Assembly: GCF_036287235.1 (NCBI RefSeq)
Contig: NZ_CP142850.1
Span: 2,125,127-2,189,126, forward strand
Source: Exiguobacterium sp. 9-2
Lineage (GTDB): Bacteria > Bacillota > Bacilli > Exiguobacteriales > Exiguobacteriaceae
Direction of reading: 5' to 3'
DNA: 64,000 bases
The position numbers and the translations under genes were made by a program. This document shows, in pieces, positions 55,940 to 64,000 of the stretch. The notes beneath the pieces were generated by a model. The model worked only from the letters and a program-made list of their open reading frames with translations, was not told the origin of the DNA and did not search any database. Position 1 is the stretch's first letter. Each line of letters starts with the position of its first letter.

Positions 55940-58576
55940 TTAGTGTGAGAGTTCGTTGATGCGTGCTTCGACAGCTTGACGTTTTTCCGTATAATCAAGT
56001 GCTTTCGCTTTTTCTTCATCAATGACATGTGCTGGTGCTTTGCCGACGAAGCCAGGGTTGTTGAGTTTTTTCTCGACCCGTTCGACTTCTTTCGTATACT
56101 TGACGAGTTCTTTATTCAAGCGCGCGATTTCTTCCTCGATGTTGATCAAGTCTGCGAGCGGGATGAACAATTCTGCTCCCGTTACGATCGCACTCATCGC
56201 TTTTTCTGGCGCTGGCATTTGCTCTTCAATCCGGAGTTCAGACGCGTTCGTGAACTTTTGCAAGTACGAGCTGTTTGACGACAAGTCGTCTTGAACACGT
56301 GCGTCATTCGTCGAGATGAACAGTTGGATCTGTTTCGACATCGGTGCGTTCACTTCCGCGCGGATGTTACGAACCGAACGGATGACGTTCTGAACCGCTT
56401 CAAATGCTGGAACAGCTTCCGGGAAGTCGAGTGACGCCTCGCGTGTCGGCCATGCGGCACGTGTGATCGTCTCACCTTCATGCGGTAAGTGTTGCCAGAT
56501 TTCTTCCGTGATGAACGGCATGAACGGATGCATCAAGCGCATGATCCGGTCGAGTGTATAGGCAAGAACCGAACGCGTCGTTTGTTTTGCTGCTTCGTCT
56601 TCTCCGTTGAGCGGCAACTTCGCCATCTCGATATACCAGTTACAGAAGTCTTCCCAGATGAAGTGATAGAGAATACGTCCTGCTTCACCAAACTCATATT
56701 TATCCGATAGACGTGTCACGTCATCAATCGTTGTCTGTAAACGTGTCAGGATCCATTTATCTGCGAGTGATTTTTCGCCTGTCAAATCAATCTGATCAAA
56801 CGTTAGATCGTCCATGTTCATCAAGGCAAAACGGCTTGCGTTCCATAGTTTGTTTGAGAAGTTCCACGTTGCTTCGATCTTTTCCCAGTAGAAGCGGAGG
56901 TCGTTGCCTGGTGTCGATCCAGTCGTTAAGAACCAACGCAGTGAATCAGCACCGTATTTCTCGATGACATCCATCGGATCAATCCCATTTCCGAGGGATT
57001 TCGACATTTTTCGTCCTTCCGAATCACGAATCAATCCGTGGATCAAGACGTCTTGGAATGGACGTTGTCCCGTGAATTCATACGATTGGAAGATCATCCG
57101 TGATACCCAGAACGCGATGATGTCATACCCTGTAACCAGTGTCGATGTCGGGAAGTATTTCTGATAATCCGCGGCGTCCGTATTCGGCCAACCCATCGTT
57201 GAGAACGGCCAAAGGGCTGAAGAGAACCATGTATCGAGAACATCGTTGTCTTGCTCCCAGTTCTCGAGGTCTGCTGGTGCTTCCTTGCCAACGTAGACTT
57301 CGCCTGTTTCTTTATGGTACCAAGCCGGAATGCGATGTCCCCACCATAGTTGACGGCTAACACACCAGTCACGGATATTTTCCATCCAGCGTACGTATGT
57401 GTTTTCAAAGCGTTGTGGAACGAAGTTGACCTTGTCTGGTCCTTGTTGTTCCTCGAGTGCTTTTTGCGCGAGTGGTTCCATTTTGACGAACCATTGAAGT
57501 GAAAGATACGGCTCGACGATTGCATCTGAACGTTCCGAGTGACCAACAGAGTGCAAGTGTGGTTCGATTTTGATTAGAACACCTTCTGCTTTTAAATCTT
57601 CAACGATTTGTTTCCGGCATTCGAAACGATCCATGCCTTCGTATTTACCTGCATTCTCGTTCATCGTTCCATCTTCATTCATGACGAGGACACGTGGTAA
57701 TTCGTGGCGGTTACCGACTTCGAAGTCGTTCGGGTCGTGTGCAGGTGTAATCTTCACGACACCTGTACCGAACTCCATGTCGACATATTCATCCGCAACA
57801 ATCGGAATCTCGCGACCAACAATTGGTAACGTGATCGTTTTTCCGACGAGGTGAGCGTAACGCTCATCCTTCGGGTTCACGGCAATCGCTGTATCACCAA
57901 GCATCGTCTCAGGACGTGTCGTCGCTAGTTCAACATGACCTGAACCGTCCGTCAGTGGATAGCTGAGGTGGTAAAACGCCCCTTCGATATCCTTGTAGAT
58001 GACTTCGATATCCGAGATCGCTGTTTTCGTCGCTGGGTCCCAGTTAACGATGTATTCGCCACGATAGATCAAGCCTTTTTCGTAAAGTTTAACGAAGACT
58101 TCTTGAACTGCTTCTGACAACCCTTCGTCGAGCGTGAAGCGTTCACGCGAGTAATCGAGTCCAAGACCGAGTTTTGCCCATTGTGCACGGATCGTTGACG
58201 CATACTCTTCTTTCCATGCCCAAGATTGCTCGAGGAATTTCTCACGACCCATTTCAAGACGTGATTTCCCTTCTGCTCGCAGTTTTTGTTCGACTTTTGC
58301 TTGCGTCGCAATACCAGCATGGTCCATTCCCGGTAGATACAGGACGTCGAACCCTTGCATCCGTTTCATCCGCGTCAGCATGTCTTGTAATGTTGTGTCC
58401 CAAGCGTGACCAAGGTGTAATTTACCTGTGACGTTCGGTGGTGGAATGACGATCGTGTACGGCTCTTTCTCCGGATCTTGATCAGCTTTAAAGTACTCTC
58501 CCTTTAACCAAAAGTCGTGCCATTTTTCTTCCGTTGCCTGCGGATCATATTTCGTTGGCATTGATAATTCCTGCAT
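55940..58576 (-). CDS. valS: Valyl-tRNA synthetase
   Basis: ValRS charges tRNA-Val and edits threonine. The 878-residue class I enzyme has the HIGH-like motif [15 protein letters not shown] (about 43-57), CP1 editing domain (about 190-340, with [12 protein letters not shown]), KMSKS in [14 protein letters not shown] and a C-terminal coiled-coil arm ([19 protein letters not shown]). Start ATG 58576 follows AGGGAG; an upstream Met eight codons earlier precedes that site. Under the T-box at 58602-58868. Confidence 0.97.
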   Translation of the reverse strand: MQELSMPTKYDPQATEEKWHDFWLKGEYFKADQDPEKEPYTIVIPPPNVTGKLHLGHAWDTTLQDMLTRMKRMQGFDVLYLPGMDHAGIATQAKVEQKLRAEGKSRLEMGREKFLEQSWAWKEEYASTIRAQWAKLGLGLDYSRERFTLDEGLSEAVQEVFVKLYEKGLIYRGEYIVNWDPATKTAISDIEVIYKDIEGAFYHLSYPLTDGSGHVELATTRPETMLGDTAIAVNPKDERYAHLVGKTITLPIVGREIPIVADEYVDMEFGTGVVKITPAHDPNDFEVGNRHELPRVLVMNEDGTMNENAGKYEGMDRFECRKQIVEDLKAEGVLIKIEPHLHSVGHSERSDAIVEPYLSLQWFVKMEPLAQKALEEQQGPDKVNFVPQRFENTYVRWMENIRDWCVSRQLWWGHRIPAWYHKETGEVYVGKEAPADLENWEQDNDVLDTWFSSALWPFSTMGWPNTDAADYQKYFPTSTLVTGYDIIAFWVSRMIFQSYEFTGQRPFQDVLIHGLIRDSEGRKMSKSLGNGIDPMDVIEKYGADSLRWFLTTGSTPGNDLRFYWEKIEATWNFSNKLWNASRFALMNMDDLTFDQIDLTGEKSLADKWILTRLQTTIDDVTRLSDKYEFGEAGRILYHFIWEDFCNWYIEMAKLPLNGEDEAAKQTTRSVLAYTLDRIMRLMHPFMPFITEEIWQHLPHEGETITRAAWPTREASLDFPEAVPAFEAVQNVIRSVRNIRAEVNAPMSKQIQLFISTNDARVQDDLSSNSSYLQKFTNASELRIEEQMPAPEKAMSAIVTGAELFIPLADLINIEEEIARLNKELVKYTKEVERVEKKLNNPGFVGKAPAHVIDEEKAKALDYTEKRQAVEARINELSH

Positions 58577-58601
58577 CCTGATCGCTCCCTTTTTGTCCAT
58601 A

Positions 58602-58868
58602 ATAAAAACGGCTTCTCTCGTCCTATGCTAAGGACGAAAGAAAGCCGTTGCTTTTTTCCGCGGTACCACCTTAGTTCATCCAACATCGGATGCCCTCGAG
58701 CCACGTAACGTGTGGAGGACGGATATCGCTCGTAAGACTCACGATACCAGCTCGTGGGGTGACCTTCCTCCTGTTCGTCCGTCACATCTTTCAGCCAAGG
58801 ATGTGTTCTCTACGCCGGTACGAATACAGGATTACTCTTCCCGTCATCGCTGTTGCCATTTTCTTCTT
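58602..58868 (-). promoter_or_regulatory. T-box leader controlling valS
   Basis: The conserved AAGGTGGTACCGCGG element is at 58658-58672 (minus strand), followed by a long terminator hairpin (AACGGCTTTCTTTCGTCCT / AGGACGAGAGAAGCCGTT) and Ts. Stem I shows GTAGAGAACAC and TTGGCTGAAAG. The specifier loop reads GGAAG-GUC-ACC with GUC at 58761-58763, a valine codon matching the regulated gene. Confidence 0.95.
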
Positions 58869-58873
58869 TATTC

Positions 58874-58903
58874 ATTTTAGCCGAGAGTTCAAGCAATCGT
58901 CAA
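58874..58903 (-). promoter_or_regulatory. Promoter of the valS T-box transcript
   Basis: TTGACG (58898-58903), 18 bases, TAAAAT (58874-58879) on the minus strand, right after the hemL stop. No terminator is seen between hemL and this promoter. Confidence 0.75.
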
Positions 58904-58910
58904 GAACTGC

Positions 58911-60221
58911 TTAACGATCGAACTCAACTTGGAGTTCCTTGAACGTCAATTCGACGGCTTCAATCGTCTGTTCGATATCTTCGTCCGTATGGGCAATCGA
59001 GAGGAAGAGACCTTCGAATTGTGATGGTGGTAAGAAGACACCACGCGCCGCCATCTTTTGATAATACGAACGGAACATCTCAAGGTTCGATGTTTTCGCT
59101 TTTTCGAAGTTCGTGACACGTTCATCCGTGAAGAAGACACCAAACATCGCACCCGCACGGTTCGTCGTCAGTGGAATGTTATATTTCGCCGCAGCATTCA
59201 AGTAGCCTTCAGACAGACGGGTCGCTTTCCGGTCGAACTCTTCATAGTGCTCGGGTTTCAATTGCGTCAGTGTCGCTAGACCCGCTGCCATCGCAAGTGG
59301 GTTCCCGGATAACGTACCTGCTTGATAAATTGGACCTTGTGGTGCGATCTGTTCCATGATGTCACGCCGTCCGCCATAAGCACCGACTGGCATTCCGCCG
59401 CCGATGACTTTACCGAGACACGTGATATCCGGCGTGACACCGAAGTGTCCTTGCGCACAGTGGAATCCGACACGGAAACCGGTCATGACTTCGTCAAAAA
59501 TCAATAACGCACCGTTTTCTGATGTGATTTCCCGTAAGCCTTCAAGGAACCCTGGTTCTGGTGGCACGAAGCCCATGTTCCCAGCAGCCGGTTCGACGAT
59601 GACACCAGCGATATCGTCGCCGTGTTTTTCAAACGCGATCCGGACAGCATCCAAATCGTTGTAAGGAACCGTCAGTGTCATGCTCGCAATTTGCGCTGGA
59701 ACGCCTGGTGAATCCGGTAGTCCAAGTGTCGCGACACCTGAACCTGCTTTAATCAAGAGTGAGTCCCCATGACCGTGGTAACAGCCTTCGAACTTCAAGA
59801 TTTTTGTCCGACCTGTATAGCCGCGTGCGAGACGAAGGGCAGCCATCGTCGCTTCTGTACCCGAATTGACCATCCGGACGACTTCGACCGACGGTACACG
59901 ACTGATGACGACTTCCGCCATCGCTGATTCGATTTCTGTTGGTGTCCCGTAACTCCAGCCACGCGTCGCTTGTTCTTGAATCGCTGATGTGACGATTGGA
60001 TCGGCATGACCGAGAATCATCGGTCCCCATGACAGGACGTAATCGATATACTCTTTTCCGTCGATATCATAGAGCTTTGATCCTTTCGCATGATCTGCGA
60101 AAATTGGTGTCATCCCGACCGATTTATAAGCACGCACTGGACTGTTGACACCACCCGGCATGAGCGGGAGTGCCCGCTCGAACGCTTCTTTTGATTTTGA
60201 GTTCTGGTTAATTAAGCTCAT
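58911..60221 (-). CDS. hemL: Glutamate-1-semialdehyde 2,1-aminomutase HemL
   Basis: HemL isomerises glutamate-1-semialdehyde to 5-aminolevulinate using PLP. The 436-residue class III aminotransferase has [44 protein letters not shown] and the PLP lysine in [20 protein letters not shown] 60221 follows GGAGGGG and overlaps the hemB stop (ATGA). Last gene of hemA-hemC-hemD-hemB-hemL. Confidence 0.97.
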   Translation of the reverse strand: MSLINQNSKSKEAFERALPLMPGGVNSPVRAYKSVGMTPIFADHAKGSKLYDIDGKEYIDYVLSWGPMILGHADPIVTSAIQEQATRGWSYGTPTEIESAMAEVVISRVPSVEVVRMVNSGTEATMAALRLARGYTGRTKILKFEGCYHGHGDSLLIKAGSGVATLGLPDSPGVPAQIASMTLTVPYNDLDAVRIAFEKHGDDIAGVIVEPAAGNMGFVPPEPGFLEGLREITSENGALLIFDEVMTGFRVGFHCAQGHFGVTPDITCLGKVIGGGMPVGAYGGRRDIMEQIAPQGPIYQAGTLSGNPLAMAAGLATLTQLKPEHYEEFDRKATRLSEGYLNAAAKYNIPLTTNRAGAMFGVFFTDERVTNFEKAKTSNLEMFRSYYQKMAARGVFLPPSQFEGLFLSIAHTDEDIEQTIEAVELTFKELQVEFDR

Positions 60222-61207
60222 TTCGACCCCTCCAGGTAACGACAAATGTCTTTTGCGAAATAGGTGATAATTAAATCAGCTCCTGCTCGTTTAAAGCCAA
60301 GCATCGTCTCAAGGACGATTCGTTCTTCGTCGATCCAGCCGTTCAGGGCTGCAGCTTTGACCATCGCATACTCACCCGATACGTTATACGCAACGATTGG
60401 TAGATCAATCCGCTCGCGCACATCACGAATGATGTCCATGAACGCAAGCGCAGGTTTGACGATCATGAAGTCAGCTCCTTGATCGACGTCCGCTGTTGCT
60501 TCTCGGAACGCTTCGCGACGGTTTGCTGGGTCCATTTGGTAGCCTTTCCGGTCGCCTTCTCCTGGTGCCGAGTTTGCCGCGTCACGGAATGGACCGTAAT
60601 AAGCAGATGCATATTTAACGCCATAGCTCATGACCGGAATATGGCTGAAGCCGTTCTCGTCCAACCCTTGACGAATCGCTGCGACGAATCCGTCCATCAT
60701 TGATGATGGAGCGATGACATCGGCACCCGCCTGAGCTTGTGAGATGGCTGTTTTGACGTGAAGCGGTAATGACGCATCATTATCGACCGTTCCGTCCGCG
60801 ACGATTCCACAGTGACCTGTCGACGTATATTCACATAAGCATGTGTCGGCAATGACCGTTAGCTGCGGAGCAACTTTTTTGACGAGACGTGTTGCCTCTT
60901 GAACGATCCCGTGATCGTGAAACGCACCTGATCCTTGCTCGTCTTTTAAGTGGTCGTGCGGGACACCGAATAAGATGACAGATTCGATTCCGAGTGCGAC
61001 GACTTCTTCAATCTCAGCCGTCAGATGATCGAGTGATAAGTTGAAGACGCCAGGCATCGAGCTGACTTCGCGTTTGATATCTTCGCCTTCAGCAACGAAA
61101 ATCGGATAAATCAAATCCGATTTATGCAACTGGTTCTCGCGGACGAGTGACCGGAGTGATGCGGTATGACGTAAACGACGGTGACGTGCGTATTCTAATG
61201 TGTTCAT
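60218..61207 (-). CDS. hemB: Delta-aminolevulinate dehydratase HemB
   Basis: HemB condenses two 5-aminolevulinates to porphobilinogen. The 329-residue TIM barrel has the zinc-type cysteine cluster [14 protein letters not shown] (Cys123, 125, 133) and the two Schiff-base lysine regions [17 protein letters not shown] and [14 protein letters not shown]. So it is the Zn-dependent kind. GAGGAGG precedes ATG 61207, which overlaps the hemD stop. Confidence 0.97.
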   Translation of the reverse strand: MNTLEYARHRRLRHTASLRSLVRENQLHKSDLIYPIFVAEGEDIKREVSSMPGVFNLSLDHLTAEIEEVVALGIESVILFGVPHDHLKDEQGSGAFHDHGIVQEATRLVKKVAPQLTVIADTCLCEYTSTGHCGIVADGTVDNDASLPLHVKTAISQAQAGADVIAPSSMMDGFVAAIRQGLDENGFSHIPVMSYGVKYASAYYGPFRDAANSAPGEGDRKGYQMDPANRREAFREATADVDQGADFMIVKPALAFMDIIRDVRERIDLPIVAYNVSGEYAMVKAAALNGWIDEERIVLETMLGFKRAGADLIITYFAKDICRYLEGSK

Positions 61208-61884
61208 GCTGATTCCTCCTCAATGATACGATCAATCATGCCGTCCACCGTGAATTCACGGGCGACATGAATCGGTTGAAGTCCGGCTGCTTTTGCTGCT
61301 TGCTCCGTGATCGTCCCGATGACGATGAAGGTCGTCTTCAGGTCTAGCGGAGCAATCGCTTCGACAGCGGAAGGACTCTGCAGTCCAATATAGGTGGCAT
61401 TTCTGATAAGAGCTTCAGGTAGTCGACGGGTGACGGTTTCATAGGTGATGATATCCTCGATCGTATATCGATTCAGTTTTCGTAACTGATCGACCGGTGC
61501 TTGCCGCGATCGGTTCCCTCGCGCAAAAACGATATGATCGCCGTCAGACAAGTATGGTCCCAGTTCTGCGACGAGTGCGTCTCCTGTAAAGGTTGACGGA
61601 CAAAAGTCGGCTGTTCGATCATACTTCGCAAGTGCATCTGCTGTCTTTCGTCCAACGACCGCGATACGCGTTTCTGCTAATTCAGGCAATGCATCAGCAA
61701 CCCGGTGGACGCCATTCGGACTCGTCACGATGAGCCAATCAATTCCCTTCGGCAACGTAAACGAAACAGGTCGCGTTTCAATGACCGGATAATGCACCGA
61801 CTCGATTGCGACGCCACGCAGTCGCGCCATCTGCTCGTTCGTCGGTGGTCGACTTCCCGTGAACAATACCTGCTTACAAGTCAT
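61204..61884 (-). CDS. hemD: Uroporphyrinogen-III synthase HemD
   Basis: HemD cyclises hydroxymethylbilane with D-ring inversion. The 226-residue two-domain protein is poorly conserved as a family; recognisable parts are [41 protein letters not shown] and [13 protein letters not shown] near the C-terminal half. The start at 61884 overlaps hemC by 11 bases; it has little SD of its own, so translation is likely coupled to hemC. Position between hemC and hemB supports the call. Confidence 0.9.
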   Translation of the reverse strand: MTCKQVLFTGSRPPTNEQMARLRGVAIESVHYPVIETRPVSFTLPKGIDWLIVTSPNGVHRVADALPELAETRIAVVGRKTADALAKYDRTADFCPSTFTGDALVAELGPYLSDGDHIVFARGNRSRQAPVDQLRKLNRYTIEDIITYETVTRRLPEALIRNATYIGLQSPSAVEAIAPLDLKTTFIVIGTITEQAAKAAGLQPIHVAREFTVDGMIDRIIEEESA

Positions 61885-62800
61885 CCGGAAGTGTTGCGAG
61901 AATCTCACGACCGCCCGAAGCAAGCAGACGTTCGGCAACGTCTTGACCGAGATGCATCGGGTCAAGACCTGATTCGCGCTCGATTAGAATTTGCTCCCCA
62001 TCGACGGATCCGATGAATCCGACAAGTGTCGTTGACATGTCTTCGTTAATCGTCGCGAATCCACCGACCGGAACGTGACAGCTACCTTCGATGGCTGCTA
62101 GGAAAGCGCGTTCTGCGTATGCCACTTTTTCTGTCATCTGATCATGGATCAGGTGCAGGAGATCACGTACTTCTTGATCATGTTCGCGACATTCGATACC
62201 GAGGATTCCTTGACCGACAGCTGGAATCATGTCTTCTGTTGAAAGATATTCCGAAACGACATCTTCAGACCAACCCATCCGTTTTAAACCAGCTGCTGCA
62301 AGCAGAATCCCGTCAAACGGACCATTTTTTAATTTATCAAGTCGTGTATCGATGTTCCCGCGAATCGATTCGATTTTTAAATCAGGGCGGAGTTTTAGCA
62401 ATTGTGATCCACGACGTAAGCTGCTCGTGCCGACAACCGCACCTTCTGGCAAGGAAGCAAGACCTTCTCCTGTTTTCGTGATCAAGGCATCACGCGCATC
62501 GACACGTGCCGGTGTGGCACCGATGATGAGACCATCCGGTAGTTCAGACGGTAAATCCTTCATGCTGTGAACAGCAAAATCGATTTCTTCGTCAATCATC
62601 TGCTGTTCGATCTCTTTTACGAATAACCCTTTACCACCGACTTTTGAGAGCGTCACATCCAAAATACGGTCTCCTTTTGTAATGATGTTCTTGATTTCGA
62701 ACTCATACGGCGCGCCGGCTTGTTTCAACTGGTCAATGACCCATTTCGTCTGTGTCATCGCTAGCTTCGAGCTTCGCGATCCAACAATGATTTTTCGCAT
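61874..62800 (-). CDS. hemC: Porphobilinogen deaminase HemC
   Basis: HemC polymerises four porphobilinogens to hydroxymethylbilane. The 308-residue protein has IIVGSRSSKLAMTQT, VHSMKDLPSELPDG with the catalytic Asp, TSSLRRGSQL and the dipyrromethane cofactor cysteine Cys241 in IEGSCHVPVGGFA. GGGGGATTTTAGC precedes ATG 62800. In Bacillus hemX lies between hemA and hemC; here an 80-base gap with a hairpin replaces it. Confidence 0.97.
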   Translation of the reverse strand: MRKIIVGSRSSKLAMTQTKWVIDQLKQAGAPYEFEIKNIITKGDRILDVTLSKVGGKGLFVKEIEQQMIDEEIDFAVHSMKDLPSELPDGLIIGATPARVDARDALITKTGEGLASLPEGAVVGTSSLRRGSQLLKLRPDLKIESIRGNIDTRLDKLKNGPFDGILLAAAGLKRMGWSEDVVSEYLSTEDMIPAVGQGILGIECREHDQEVRDLLHLIHDQMTEKVAYAERAFLAAIEGSCHVPVGGFATINEDMSTTLVGFIGSVDGEQILIERESGLDPMHLGQDVAERLLASGGREILATLPDDL

Positions 62801-62821
62801 GCTAAAATCCCCCTGTACAAT

Positions 62822-62848
62822 GATAAAGGGGCGGCACAAGTCCGCCCC
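62822..62848 (-). terminator. Hairpin between hemA and hemC, possible attenuator
   Basis: Seven-pair GC stem GGGGCGG / CCGCCCC followed by TTTATCATTG; the weak U-run suggests partial termination or a processing/stability stem within the hem operon. Confidence 0.55.
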
Positions 62849-62883
62849 ATGCATTTTCTATTGTAACACAAATCGTACTTTGT

Positions 62884-64000
62884 TCACCGGTTCACAGCTT
62901 TTGCTGAAGGTGTCGTCTCTTCTGACGTCACGATTTCATCTTCGAGCCCATCAAACAAGTCTTCGTTTAATGCGAACGTATCCATGAACTGCGCAATCCG
63001 CTCATCAGCATCCGGTTTCGCTGCCGCATCTTTGATGTAAGATAGCGGTTCACGCAACAATTGATTGATGATGGATTTCATGTGTTTACCAATGACGGTT
63101 TTTTCACGTTTTGACATCTCCGGTAATTTCCGTTCCAAGCTTTGCATTGTCTCTTGTTGAATCCGCAATGCTTGGTCTCGTAATTCCGTGATGATCGGCA
63201 CGACACCAAGTGTCGTCATCCACCCTTCGAACTCAGCGATTGCCGCTTCGATTCGTTGTTCGATTTTCGCCGCTTCCTTCATCCGTTCCGCCATGTTTTG
63301 CTGGACGATCGATGTCAGATCATCGACATCATATAAATGAACGCCTGGCAAGTCACCAACGGTCGGTTCGATGTCGCGCGGTACTGCGATGTCAATCAAC
63401 AAGAATGGACGATCGTGACGGAACAGCTGTGCTGCTGCGATGTCTTCCCGTTTGATGATGGCACGTTTTGCACCTGTTGAAGAGATGACGATGTCTGCCC
63501 GAAGCAAACCGCACTGCATTTCATTAATCGAATGCGCTGATCCTTCGAACCGATTCGCGACCTCTTCTGCTTTGGCGAGCGTCCGGTTAAAGACCGTGAT
63601 GTCACGAGCTCCTGCTTCATATAAGTTGAGCGTCGTCAATTCGCCAGTTTCTCCCGCACCGATGACGACAATCGATTTATCTTCAAGCGATCCGAGTAAC
63701 TGTTCGGCAAGCGTGACGGCAGCAGCACTGACAGAAACGGCATTTTCACCGATTCCAGTTTCTGCGTGAGCCCGTTTGGCGAGCGTGACCGCTTCTTTGA
63801 AGAGTTTGTTAAAGACCGTTCCTGTCGTTTCAAGCTTCTGTGCCATGAAGAAGCTTGTCTTGACCTGACCAAGGATTTGCGTTTCACCGACGATCATTGA
63901 ATCAAGACCACTTGTCACGCGGAACAGATGTTTCATCGCATCGAATCCTTCATGGATGAAGAGATACGGCTCGAGCTCTTCCATCGTCAAACCAAACCAG
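62884..64000 (-). CDS. hemA: Glutamyl-tRNA reductase HemA, N-terminus beyond the window
   Basis: HemA reduces Glu-tRNA(Glu) to glutamate-1-semialdehyde, the first step of C5 haem synthesis. About 371 residues are present and the frame stays open to the window end (reading WFGLTMEELEPYL at the edge), so roughly the first 80-90 residues with the catalytic Cys are outside. Visible are the catalytic-domain end VTSGLDSMIVGETQILGQVK, the NADPH fold VVIGAGETGELTTLNLYEAG, VISSTGAKRAII and the dimerisation helices at the C-terminus. First gene of the hem operon in this view. Confidence 0.95.
   Translation of the reverse strand, partial: WFGLTMEELEPYLFIHEGFDAMKHLFRVTSGLDSMIVGETQILGQVKTSFFMAQKLETTGTVFNKLFKEAVTLAKRAHAETGIGENAVSVSAAAVTLAEQLLGSLEDKSIVVIGAGETGELTTLNLYEAGARDITVFNRTLAKAEEVANRFEGSAHSINEMQCGLLRADIVISSTGAKRAIIKREDIAAAQLFRHDRPFLLIDIAVPRDIEPTVGDLPGVHLYDVDDLTSIVQQNMAERMKEAAKIEQRIEAAIAEFEGWMTTLGVVPIITELRDQALRIQQETMQSLERKLPEMSKREKTVIGKHMKSIINQLLREPLSYIKDAAAKPDADERIAQFMDTFALNEDLFDGLEDEIVTSEETTPSAKAVNR

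Overview
The window reads as chromosome of a low-to-moderate GC member of the Bacillales. Gene content and order point to Exiguobacterium or a close relative (inference; no database was searched). Nearly the whole window is a conserved Bacillus-type backbone, mostly read on the minus strand. The order from left to right is: TPR protein-mnmA-yrvO-cymR-rarA-tcdA-6S RNA; [cryptochrome/photolyase and AAG glycosylase]; aspS-hisS; dtd-rel-apt-recJ; secF-secD-yajC-tgt-queA-ruvB-ruvA; nadA-nadC-nadB with divergent nifS-niaR; a DUF21/CBS membrane protein; obg-spo0B-rpmA-prp-rplU; rng; minD-minC-mreD-mreC-mreB; radC-maf; a type IV pilus locus; folC-valS; hemL-hemB-hemD-hemC-hemA, with hemA cut by the window end.

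Regulatory RNAs are unusually legible. There is a 6S RNA with its own sigma-A promoter and terminator (5824-6067). Two T-box leaders are present, one before hisS-aspS (apparent Asp GAC specifier) and one before valS (apparent Val GUC specifier). An L21-type ribosomal protein leader precedes rplU. Clear TTGACA-like promoters lie before rel, ruvA, the minor prepilins and nadB. Intrinsic terminators separate most operons.

The most interesting part is 40257-54581. At the place where Bacillus carries only the prepilin peptidase gene comC between folC and maf, this chromosome has a complete Gram-positive type IV pilus locus: ATPases PilB and PilT, platform PilC, major pilin with its own transcription unit, peptidase PilD, a fused PilM-PilN protein, a PilO-like protein, a small three-helix membrane protein and a VanW-like wall protein. 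Divergently encoded are three prepilin-like proteins, the last a 568-residue PilX/GspK-like protein with a repetitive beta-rich C-terminal part. Converging on it is a 594-residue exported protein with four cysteines and an Ig-like end. No secretin or PilP is visible, as expected without an outer membrane.

The backbone lacks the sporulation genes that Bacillus interleaves here (for example spoIVFA/B, spoVID, bofC, safA), yet keeps spo0B. Other oddities: nadB ends early and overlaps nadC by 86 bases; RNase G lacks the zinc-link cysteines; hemX is absent between hemA and hemC; and a 39-residue orphan peptide gene sits between photolyase and glycosylase. No transposon, prophage, CRISPR array, tRNA or rRNA gene was seen.
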